Source of the DNA: Hordeum vulgare subsp. vulgare
Lineage: Eukaryota; Streptophyta; Magnoliopsida; Poales; Poaceae
Direction of reading: 5' to 3'
Length of the DNA: 64,000 nucleotides
NCBI RefSeq assembly: GCF_904849725.1
Contig: NC_058522.1
Coordinates: 435,021,529-435,085,528 of the forward strand
The position numbers and the translations under genes are program-made. How positions within the stretch are numbered: the first letter of the stretch is position 1; each line of letters starts with the position of its first letter. The notes under the pieces are model-generated. The model had not been told where the DNA came from. It saw only the letters and a list, made by a program, of their open reading frames with translations, and made no database searches. This document shows positions 34,401 to 42,670 of this stretch, in pieces.

Positions 34401-35182
34401 GACTATGATCCAAATGAGATTGTGCGTGATCCAGGAACAACTTGCCCAGGCTTCATAAAATTTCTGGCTCCGCCACTGCTCTTCCGCATCATTTTTTCGA
34501 TCGAAACTGTAAACAACTTGTCTTTTTACGGATATGACCAGTTTACACGGTCTACTAGAGATGCTCTTACATAATTACATCTTCAAACTTGCCTAAGAAT
34601 ATGAACCAAGGTTTATGCAAGTTTTTCTAGCGGCCATTGCGAACGATGAAGAAGGATTGTCATAGGCAGCTGTTACTTAGAATTTGGGTTATGCAATTTT
34701 GGACGACACTGTTTGAATTGCAGCCCCTTTCCCCTGTGAACCATTGACTGCGATCTGTAGACCCGTAGTCTTCGTAGGAGCATCTATAAATTTGTAGACT
34801 TGAGTTGACTGAGGACTTGAAATACCTTGTTGACTTGACTCACGCGGACGACGACAGCGTGAGGTTCGAAGCACTTTCATTTTCATTTTTCAGATCAGCA
34901 GGGATCCATTTCATAGAACAAAACTAATGTTCACAAACACAAAGATTCAGAACCCCAACCAAAAACATGAAGGCAAAGGGGTCGTTAATGTCTGCCATTT
35001 TACTACGTACTGACAGTTCCTCCGAGTATGTAGTCTGTACTGAATCTCCGTCTGCTCTTGTGATCCACAGGTGTGGCTCCGTCTTCTGCTACGGCTGCGG
35101 CTCGTCTCGGGCAGAGGGGATGTGCAGATGCTTTGCTTCGCGACGGGAGGATCTCATACCACTCGCTCGACGCCGGCTTTGA
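31489..35182 (+). CDS. RBR-type (RING1-IBR-RING2) E3 ubiquitin ligase, two exons, probable frameshift
   Basis: Exon 1 is 31489-32151 and exon 2 is 35071-35182 (TGA). The intron has GTAAAT and TGATCCACAG ends. RING1 starts FHCAVCMEPKLAF and continues CAHEFCVACVVAHI to PCLAAGC. IBR residues follow: RCPYRDCGQLVVLDAG, then SRAFCVQCEEPWDDR. RING2 is RCPCCRAMIDRIDGCKSMRC, completed in exon 2 by CGSVFCYGCGSS. In RBR ligases the Cys after the IDG-type turn receives ubiquitin from the E2, and it is present here. The frame breaks inside a run of five C at 31943-31947: RING1 and the first IBR half are in the start-codon frame, the rest in another. One C too many would explain it. So this is either a recent pseudogene or a sequence error. 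Length and layout resemble short cereal RBR proteins of the RSL1-like group. Confidence 0.8.
32911..34478. mobile_element. hAT-type non-autonomous element nested in the Harbinger element
   Basis: The ends are CAGTGGCGGAGGCACCGCC and TTTCTGGCTCCGCCACTG. The 8-bp target duplication CTCTTCCG is exact (32903-32910 and 34479-34486). The 1,568-bp interior carries another MITE (33711-34124) and no recognisable hAT transposase. Confidence 0.88.
33711..34124. mobile_element. MITE nested in the hAT element
   Basis: Inverted termini: GGAGAGTGGTATTTGTACACC with GTGCACCCACAG and GCAAGAAAACAT on the left, and the complements on the right, ending GCCACTACTTTCCC. TATAA(G) flanks both sides (33706-33710 and 34125-34130). 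The 414-bp element is the third nesting level inside the RBR intron. Superfamily is uncertain. Confidence 0.65.
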
Positions 35183-35497
35183 ACTCGTCGGGGCCGGGCA
35201 GGCACATGCCTTTCCTCGACTCTTGGCAAGGATGCAGTCATGTAAATGCTTTTCAATCGACGGATGTTGATTCTTTCTTCTTTTTTTTCTTGCGGGCTGA
35301 TGGTTGTTGAATTGATCGAATTAAATTCTTTTCTTGAGGGGTAAAGGCCGACTTTATTAATCAGAAACCACAGATATGGGATACAATTTGGATTGACTAT
35401 TTGCCGCCCTTCACGTAAGGAAAGCGAGAGTCTAGCTTAATTATGAGCATGACTATTTGCCGCTCGGCCTTCAAAAAGAACTTCATCGAGTTAGCTA
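35183..35497. other. 3' flank of the RBR gene
   Basis: Probable 3' untranslated and downstream sequence with T-rich stretches (about 35271-35290). No second gene is seen. Confidence 0.4.
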
Positions 35498-35678
35498 GAG
35501 CATCTTCAACAATTGCGTAACCGTCGCGCACATTAAAAATATTTTGCAGCTTTGATATAAGGATTTTTAGCGTGTTCGAGAGTGCTGGCTCGAGCGGCCG
35601 TCGCAAAAAATTACGCGTGTGAGCCGCTTCAGCAGGCGCGCTAAACTACAGCGCGTCGAGCAGCCGACGCTTGAAACA
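35498..35678. mobile_element. Harbinger-type terminus, left part only
   Basis: GAGCATCTTCAACAATTGCG begins at 35498. The following sequence contains the inverted words GCGCGCTAAACTACAGCGCG seen in grass Harbinger MITEs. It runs into the T-run that starts block copy 1 at 35679. The matching right end was not found. Confidence 0.45.
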
Positions 35679-35857
35679 TTTTTTTTTTGACAATATGGTG
35701 ATATTTCAAACATCAAAACAAGACATAGCATAGTTTAAAATCAGCCAACCAAGTTCATCATGACATAAAAGTTCGAAGACATGCCACATCACATCTCATC
35801 ACCCAACCAAGTTCATGACATAAAACTTCACACAAACAAATGGCACGTCAACAATCA

Positions 35858-37020
35858 TGCCGCATCCCCCTTATCTTCGTCCTCCTCTTCCTCTGATTAT
35901 TCTTCCTCATTCAAAGACGTTTCTTCCTCCTCTTCTTCATCGCCGCGCGCCGCATCGTCGTGGAAAGCTCGGAAGGTGTTGGCAAGATCTTCAACGGCAT
36001 CATGCGAACGTACATGAGACACACCGGAAGACATGCGTCCACCCATGTCACCGGGAGGTGCTCCCATGCCTTCCATGAGAGACACAAAACTCATGCATCT
36101 CATGCCTCCATGATAGCTCCGAAGCCACGCATATCATCTATGGTAGCTCCGAAGCCAGCCATGCCTCCCATGCGCCCATTATAGCTCCGAAGCCATCCAT
36201 GCCTCCTATGCCGTCCATGTAGCTCCGAAGCCACCCATGCCTCCCATGCCTCTTTTTGGACCAAGACTTCTTCACTGGCAAGTTTGACGTACTCCTTTCG
36301 CTTTTCATCGAGGGTAGATGTGTCCATGAAGATCAAGTATTTCTTCCATTCCAACAACCAAGTTCGCCCTTCCATGGCCAATTTCTTCTCCTCCAATGCC
36401 ACCTTCCTATCCTTGGCCGCCACCCTCCATAGCAAGACGTCTTCATCCATGGTGTAGTTGCCCGCTCTTCCTTTCGTTGCACCGACGATACCCTCACCAT
36501 CCTCGTCCACCTCAAACTCATGATCATCGAAATGCACCTCATTGGTTTGAGACCAATGAGAATTGTTGGAGCCAACACCCATAGTTGACATATATGTCTC
36601 ATCATTAAAACTACAAAGTATGTACAACAAAACAAATAAGCTATCCATATATATCCATTCAAAAAACAACATAAAAAAGGTGGGCGAAATTTTACCTTGA
36701 GGGCATTTCATCGAATACATTGTGCGCATCGGCCGCCGACGCAGCAAGCGAGCTCGCCGGCGCTTCGGTCGCCGCCGCATCCTTCGCATGCCCTGCAAGT
36801 CTCTTCTTCGGTTGTCTAGAGGAGCCATCTGCCGCCTTGTTCTTCTTCTCGGACACCTTGCCCTTCTTCGCCATCGTTGCATTTGGGAGCTTCCAGAAGG
36901 GGGCACATGGCTTCACGGGGGCACCGGCGTGACGCCACCCGCTACCGAGGTCGTCCGTGACGCCATGAAGCCACGGAAACACAAGATCAGCAGGAAGTGG
37001 TGGTTGAGTTAGATCCACCA
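35858..37020 (-). pseudogene. Harbinger ORF1 (Myb/SANT-like) relic, copy 1
   Basis: On the - strand MVDLTQPPLPADLVFPWLHG (start near 37020) leads to MAKKGKVSEKKNKAADGSS and NVFDEMPSR. A GTAAAATTT...TTTGTAG intron (about 36612-36695) follows, then NDETYMSTMGVGSNNSHWSQ, acidic EVDEDGEG, RAGNYTMDEDVLLWR and KVALEEKKLAMEGRTWLLEW. From family knowledge, NYTxxED opens the SANT domain of Harbinger ORF1 proteins and ALEEKKLAME belongs to a C-terminal NAM-associated coiled region. Here they are joined almost directly, so most of the SANT domain has been deleted. A Gly/Met-rich repeat tail (GGMGGFGA type) follows. Harbinger ORF1 normally helps the DDE transposase bind DNA. This copy keeps its frame through the fusion, unlike copy 2. 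Confidence 0.6.
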
Positions 37021-37052
37021 TAGAGGGCAACCATGGCAAAGAAATATCAGCA

Positions 37053-37205
37053 GTTTGGCAGTTCTTTGAGGACGTTAAAGTTCTGTCAAAGAAAAGGAAA
37101 GATGATATTGAAATAAAAGGGAAGTGCATGGCATGTGGAAACCTATTTGCAAAGACAGACAGTGCCACTACCTCTCACTCGATGAGACACTTGACTACAT
37201 GTGAT
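37053..37205 (+). pseudogene. BED-type zinc finger of a hAT transposase, copy 1
   Basis: The frame reads VWQFFEDVKVLSKKRKDD, then KGKCMACGNLFA and SHSMRHLTTCD. This is the C-x2-C...H-x4-C pattern of a BED finger, the DNA-binding N-terminus of hAT transposases. No catalytic domain follows. It lies within 35 bp of, and opposite to, the start of the Harbinger ORF1 relic. Confidence 0.6.
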
Positions 37206-37619
37206 CTTGATAGTTGTGATCTGCGTTGGGTTTTCCGTGAAGAAGAACGGGTGATGCATCACAATATATGTAAGTATTTTCCTCAATAGAGAACCAGGGT
37301 TTATCAAACCAATAGGAGTAACAACCAACTCTCATCTTCCATGGAACGATTTATTGTTGTTTAGGCAAGTGATTTGGCCCATGGCTTAATTGATGTTTTG
37401 GCAAGTGATTTAGCATGTATGGTTGTGCATGTTTTTTTTCATGAAATGATATACTACTTCTTTTCTATGGTAATACATGTCTCATTGATATCATAAAAAA
37501 GAAAATATCAGTCATGTAAAGACCAACATGACAAAACTGAAAAGATACACGGTGAATTTAAAAAAATGCATAGTGAATATTTGAAAATGTACAAAAATGC
37601 ATAGTGAATATACTAAAAT

Positions 37620-38160
37620 GTACAAACACGACGACGACGGGCGAGGGGCGGCGACGGGCGACGACGTGCACGAGGTGGCGCGGGCTCCGAGCGGTGACGA
37701 CCGATGACGACGGGCTCGGGGTGGCACGGGCGACGACGATGACATGCTCGGGGAGGAGGCACGGGCCAGCGGCGACGGCGACGGCCTCGGGGCGACGACG
37801 ATGGGCTCAGGGCGACGGCGACGACGGGCTGGGGGCGGCGGATAGGACGGGCTCGGGACGACGGCGATGGGCTCGGGGCGGCGACGACGATGGGCTCGGG
37901 GCAGCGACGACGGCCTCGGGGGCGACGGTTAGGACGGGCTCGAGGGCGGCGGTTAGGACGGGCTCGGGGTGGTGCGGGCAACGAGGACGACGGGCTCAAG
38001 GTGGAGGCGCGGGCCGGCGGCGACGGGCTCGGGGCGACGACGATGATGGGCTCGGGGCAACGGCGACGGGCTCGGGGCGGCGACTACAATGGGCTTGGGG
38101 CAACGACAACGGGCTCGGGGGCGGCGGTTAGGACGGGCTCGGGAGCGACGGCGACGACGA
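37620..38160. repeat. GC-rich minisatellite of GGGCTCGGGGCGACGACGA-like units
   Basis: About 540 bp built from variants of GGGCTCGGGGCGRCGACGA, with units about 20-45 bp long. All frames on both strands are open for 100-200 codons because stops are rare in this composition; they are not genes. It adjoins the CACTA-like sequence and is probably part of that element. Confidence 0.75.
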
Positions 38161-38199
38161 GGAGAGATTGGAGGAAATGGGAGAGATTGGGGGAAATTT

Positions 38200-39810
38200 C
38201 GACAAGTCTCGCCATATATGCGAACACTTTTGGTCCCGGTTGGTGGCACCAACTAGGACCAATGCCACCCTTTCGTCCCGGTTGGAGCTGCCAACCGGGA
38301 CTAAAGGTCTTTTCGGGGCGGAAAGAAGAGATCTTTAGTCCCGGTTGGTGGTTCCAACCGGGACGAAAGGGTGGTATTTGTCCCACCTCGCCAAGCGAAG
38401 GGCGCCCGGACCTGTTTATAAGCCCCGTCACAGCTGCAACATTGAGCTCCTCTCTAAAGCATGCATGTGGGCCTAAAAGTGAAAATAGATGCTAATTTAA
38501 AGACAAAATTGAACCTGTATTCAAAGTGCCTAACTAGCACTTTGAATTTAGGTTCAATTTTCTCTATAAATTCACATTTATTTTTTAGTTGCATAATTTT
38601 TATATAATTTTAATGTCAAAAATACTAGAGGTTTATACTTTGATAATTCCAATTGCATAAATTTTATATAATTTTAGTGTCAAAAATACTAGAGGTTTAT
38701 AAAAGCTTTTTAGTTGATTCTTTTTGTTATTAGAGTATTGTAAAAGCTTTTAGTTGATTCTTTTTGCTACTGGAGAATATTATAGTTTTGTTTTTGTTGA
38801 TCATAACAAAATATTTGAATTGATTATTTTTAGTTCATACTTTTTGCTACTAGAGTTTCATAAAAAAATTCTAGTTCATTCTTTAAGCTAAATGGCCCTG
38901 AAATTGAAAAGCACTACAAATGAACGCTGAAAAGGTTGAAAAGTTGGCATGGTATCATCATTTCACCTACATAGCATGTGATAAAACGTTGAGAGGGTTA
39001 CGGCAAAAACTGGATGCACTTCGTGTACAAATCGGACAATTTCTTTTTAAATATCACGACGAAAACTCATGTGTTACAAAGGGATTTCATTTTTTGAACT
39101 TATTTGATCTATAGACTTTGTGTGTGTACAAAATGCGTCATTCAAAGCCACATCATCAATTTTCAACAATTTTGACTTCGTTTGGTATTTTTCATGCATT
39201 TACTGATTTTTTTTTTTAGTTAAATGACAATGAAATTGAGAAGCACTACAAATGAACTCTTAAAAGATTGAAAGTTGGCATGATTTCATCATTTCACCCA
39301 CATAGCATGTGCTAAAAAGTTGAGAGGGTTACGGCAAAAACTGGATGCACTTCGTGTACAAAACGGACAATATCTTTCAAAGTATCATGGTTTTTCATAC
39401 AAAAACTCATCTGTGACAAAAGGCATTTCATTTCTTCGATTGTGTTCTTTTCTTATTACGCCGTAACCATGGACAATCTTCATCCTTTAACAGGGTGATT
39501 GGGTCAACCTTGACTTTGAATGGAGGAATTTGATGAAACTTTCCATAATCTTCAGACATGTTTGTCTTGCCCTCCAATCCCATGATGTCTCTTTTTCCTG
39601 AAAGAACTATGTGGCGTTTTGGCTCATCGTATAATGTATTCGCTTCTTTATCTTTTCTTTTTCTCGGTTTGGTAGACATGTTCTTCACATAGAAAACATG
39701 TGCCACATCATTGGCTAGGACGAATGGTTCGTCTGTGTACCAAAGATTGTTCAGATCCAATGTTGTCATTTCGTACTGTGGGTCTGTCTGTACCCCGCCT
39801 CATAGGTGAC
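38200..39810 (-). mobile_element. CACTA-type transposon remnant
   Basis: Three inverted repeats of the TTTAGTCCCGGTTGG / CCAACCGGGACTAAA type lie at about 38232-38260, 38274-38301 and 38332-38369. AT-rich sequence follows, then a two-copy tandem repeat (38890 to about 39110 and 39222-39438, period 332 bp) containing GAGAGGGTTACGGCAAAAAC and GGATGCACTTCGTGTACAAA. Last comes a transposase-associated fragment on the - strand (39428-39808). These are the usual components of Triticeae CACTA elements. The CACTA termini and the TNP2 transposase core are not seen. Confidence 0.6.
39428..39808 (-). pseudogene. CACTA-associated DUF4216-like protein fragment
   Basis: The - strand frame holds DEPFVLANDVAHVFYVKNMS followed by RKRKDKEANTLY and KRHIVLSGKRDIMGLEG. 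The pattern of a DxPFVLA block and VFYVKD-like block is typical of the DUF4216 region that follows the TNP2 transposase in grass CACTA proteins. Only this C-terminal part remains. Confidence 0.55.
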
Positions 39811-40511
39811 AAAAACGTCTCATAAGTAAATGACATGGCACATAATAAAAAAAGAAAGAGAATGAAATCGTATGAATTTGAATCAACGGTTCAGGCACAA
39901 GCTCCAAGGCAAGCATGGTCATTTTTTTAACATTTAGTGGACTCATTTAATTATTTTATATACGGTTAACATACACTCCATTGGAGAGCTTGTATGATAT
40001 GCTATTGGCTGCTCACATGGACACTTATACCAATTATTAAACATACAGACTCTTAAAGATGCTCTTAATTAAGAAAGAGAATGAGGTTATATCTTAAATA
40101 ACATATAAACCTTGCACATGATCATAGGCAAAAAATATTCTAGCCCAATCATATACATGCATTATCTCAAATTATTAAACTTAAATATAACTCATAAAAA
40201 TAAAGCATTGACATATTTATATTTTAAATTGTTAATACTTCTAAAATAACGTGATAAAAGACGGAGCCTTATTGCCCAGCCACTCAGATGCATGTGACTG
40301 GCTGCCGGCTGCAGCCCCGCTTCAAAAGAACACGTACATGTTGGACAAGGAGAGATTTTTTTTTTCACGCAATGGGGCAGGGAGAATGATAAATGTCGTA
40401 ATAAATTATATTTAAATAGTTAAATTAATGATCTAAAACTACGCGTATGTCCTATATATTTGGACGGAGGGAGTAATGACATGTTGGACAAGGAAAGATT
40501 AAGCCATATAA
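39811..40511. other. AT-rich DNA with a lone Stowaway-type end
   Basis: No gene is seen. GGACGGAGGGAGTA at about 40464-40477 is the right terminus of a Stowaway (Tc1/mariner) MITE, but its left partner is missing. The remainder is AT-rich and unassigned. Confidence 0.45.
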
Positions 40512-40794
40512 GGGCATCTCCAACAGTTTGTTGGTTAGCTTGTTGGTAAAATATGCCATGTCATCAGCCAACACCTTAACATACAACTACTCCAATGGGT
40601 TGTATCTAGTTTGTCCAATAAGATGTGAGGTAATAAATAAGGTGCTTTCTCATTCTACATTGGAGCTTGTGCAAGGGTGTTGGTTAATTTACATACAACC
40701 TTGTTCTCTTTCCTCATTTATTGCAATGACACATCATCAAAAATCCTATGTGTCAAAATTACCAACAACTATCTTACAACCATTGAAGATGCCC
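40512..40794. mobile_element. Tourist/Harbinger MITE, 283 bp
   Basis: The termini are GGGCATCTCCAACAGTTTG and CAACCATTGAAGATGCCC, flanked by TAA on both sides (40509-40511 and 40795-40797). It has no coding capacity. Confidence 0.85.
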
Positions 40795-40797
40795 TAA

Positions 40798-42560
40798 AAG
40801 AAGTAGTACACCGGATAGTAGAATGATAAATGCCGTGACAATGTGAACGACCAGGACGAGCCATGCATTAATTCATGCACCAGATAGATTCACCTCTCGT
40901 GCAGCATATACTTCCTTTATTTTACAAAATGTAGTACGTCTGCATTTCTTGATATTTAAATTTGACCATACGTTAATCCCGATTGTAGTGGGATCAAAAA
41001 TTATATGACTGATTTTTTTTTTTTGCGATGAATTATATGACTGAATTGGTATGGAAAAATTTCAATATGAATTCGGTGGTATAAAATTTGCTCCCCTCGT
41101 AATCTATCTTGGACCCGGCTACAGAGCGGCGCCGCAGCCGGGCGTTGCCGTACGGCGGCTTTTATACTAATATGCATGCATGTCGCTGTTAAAAAGGCTG
41201 ATTCAACACACCAGATGCGGCGCCTCCCATGCACATGCACCTAAAAATAGACGCAAAGATTCTCTTCAATGCTTGAAATTTAAAGTGTTTTATCTTTAAA
41301 ACCGTTAATTCAATTGATGATCTGTTTTCACCGTTGGCTTTGTCGCGACAAGATCTTCAAAACTAGATCCCATGTCAACATGTTTCGACAAACCTTTTTT
41401 TTCTTCCGTAATTGCCACATTGTTCCAATCACTTGCTATATTATTAACCACCTACTTGCCCAATAAAAATAACTTAATTACCATATTTTCTGATGTCGTT
41501 TCGTGTAAAGATTATCAATGCTTACAAATGCAGTCTTCAAAATGTTTTGATGTGCTTGTCATTTTTATTTTACTAAGTTGTCATGTGGTCTCACAAAGGT
41601 TGTAGGTGCTTATAAAATCGCAGTTGCCACATATATTTTTTATGCTTTTCATTTTAATCGTACCTCGTTATCATATTGCCTCATACAACTTGTGAGTCAT
41701 TGTAAAAAAAAAGTTGTCACGGTGTTTGCTGTATTTATCTGTTGAATTTTATCCTCGATTGTTATGTTGTGTCGTAATAAAAGGACAATTGCATAGTTAT
41801 AACTAGCAAAGAACAACAAATCATTTTTGACAATCACTTATAATAAAAATGACAATTCAAGATAGTTAAACTGACAAGTACACCTATGACATTGTTTCAA
41901 AAAAGCTATCTTTGATATGCATGCAGATTGAGAGATGATAGTAAAAAAAATGATGCCCGTTTACAAATGCAGCTAGCAAATGCGAGTAAGCGAGTAGCAA
42001 AGTAAAATAAGCATACTGTAGTGCAGCACTGTAATGATTAGCACAAACAGTATAGCTCCACACCGACATGTGCAAAAATATGACAAGGAGACACCATATG
42101 CAAATGTGACTTTGCGCCTCTGCCAATATGTACTGTGCACGTCAGCCCGCCGCACAGCAAGGACGCGATGCGGCGCCTTTACTTAGATTTTTCCATCTAT
42201 CTTATTGTTTACATGTATGATCAAACTGAACGCACTGTATGAACTTGGAAAAAATGGTGTTTTTTTGTAGGATCAAGAATCCAATGAGATTGTCCCCTGT
42301 TTGGGCGGAGACGCCCAGGTAACGCAGCATGGGTAATTTACAAGGACGCAGGCATAAAATAAAAAGGATAAGACGGGCATGCATGATGCATGTCAGGAGA
42401 GGCACAGTGTCTGGGCCAAACCAAAAGGACAGAGAGAGGCAAAAGCTAGTGCGACGCATGTGATACCATGTGAAAAAGAGGAGACAGGGAGAGCCACTGA
42501 CACCCCCCCTCTTTTCGATCTGCTCTCCCTCTCCTCTCCTCTCGCCGGAGCCCTACAGAT
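40798..42560. other. Intergenic DNA upstream of the F-box/kelch gene
   Basis: A diverged Tc1/mariner-like end (ACTTCCTTTATTTTACAAAATG) sits near 40910. Two GATGCGGCGCC words (about 41214 and 42167) and long AT-rich stretches occur. No coding region is supported. The last 200 bp are pyrimidine-rich (CTCTCCCTCTCCTCTCCTCTC around 42523-42543) and probably belong to the 5' leader or core promoter. Confidence 0.4.
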
Positions 42561-42580
42561 ATCCACACACTCTTCTTCCG

Positions 42581-42601
42581 ATGAGGCCGCCGGAACCCTA
42601 G
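42581..42601 (+). CDS. uORF 1 of the F-box/kelch gene (MRPPEP, stop)
   Basis: A seven-codon frame including the stop, ATGAGGCCG...CCCTAG. It lies 90 bp upstream of the main ATG and arose by tandem duplication of the start-codon region. Whether it lies in the mature leader depends on the unknown transcription start. If so, it could reduce translation of the main frame, leaving reinitiation or leaky scanning. Confidence 0.5.
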   Translation: MRPPEP

Positions 42602-42627
42602 ATAGGCACACACACTCTTCTTCGGCC

Positions 42628-42648
42628 ATGAGGCCGTCGGAACCCTAG
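42628..42648 (+). CDS. uORF 2 of the F-box/kelch gene (MRPSEP, stop)
   Basis: The second duplicated start codon, also seven codons with TAG, ends 22 bp before the main ATG. It is preceded by CGGCC, close to the main start's context GGGCC. Confidence 0.5.
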   Translation: MRPSEP

Positions 42649-42670
42649 ATATCCACACTCTTCTTGGGCC

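Larger units (their letters stand above)
32219..34566. mobile_element. PIF/Harbinger-type element in the RBR intron
   Basis: The termini are GAGCATCTCTATC (32219) and GTAGAGATGCTC-like TACTAGAGATGCTC (ending 34566), flanked by TTA on both sides (32216-32218 and 34567-34569). Subterminal words are shared between the ends (GATCC...GTAAACAGTT and its complement). The element holds a GC-rich block (about 32350-32720) and a later hAT insertion at 32911-34478. No intact transposase is present; its open frames match nothing I know. Confidence 0.75.
35679..37548 (-). mobile_element. Harbinger-derived block, copy 1
   Basis: This 1.87-kb block recurs at 53417-55259 with high similarity. Both copies start (+ strand) with a T-run followed by GACAATATGGTGATATTTC, so on the - strand they end in poly(A). 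At the other edge this copy stops after GAAAAGATA (about 37548) whereas copy 2 continues into a longer retroposon. The block holds an ORF1-like reading frame on the - strand and a BED zinc finger on the + strand, head to head. The poly(A) end and truncated opposite end suggest copying through RNA, but the ORF's apparent intron is still present. Confidence 0.6.

Noticed and set aside
37604..38495. Overlapping open frames of 175-200 codons on both strands
   Set aside because: They are products of the GGGCTCGGGGCG minisatellite, where stop codons are rare. The predicted proteins are Arg/Gly/Ala/Pro repeats with no domain.
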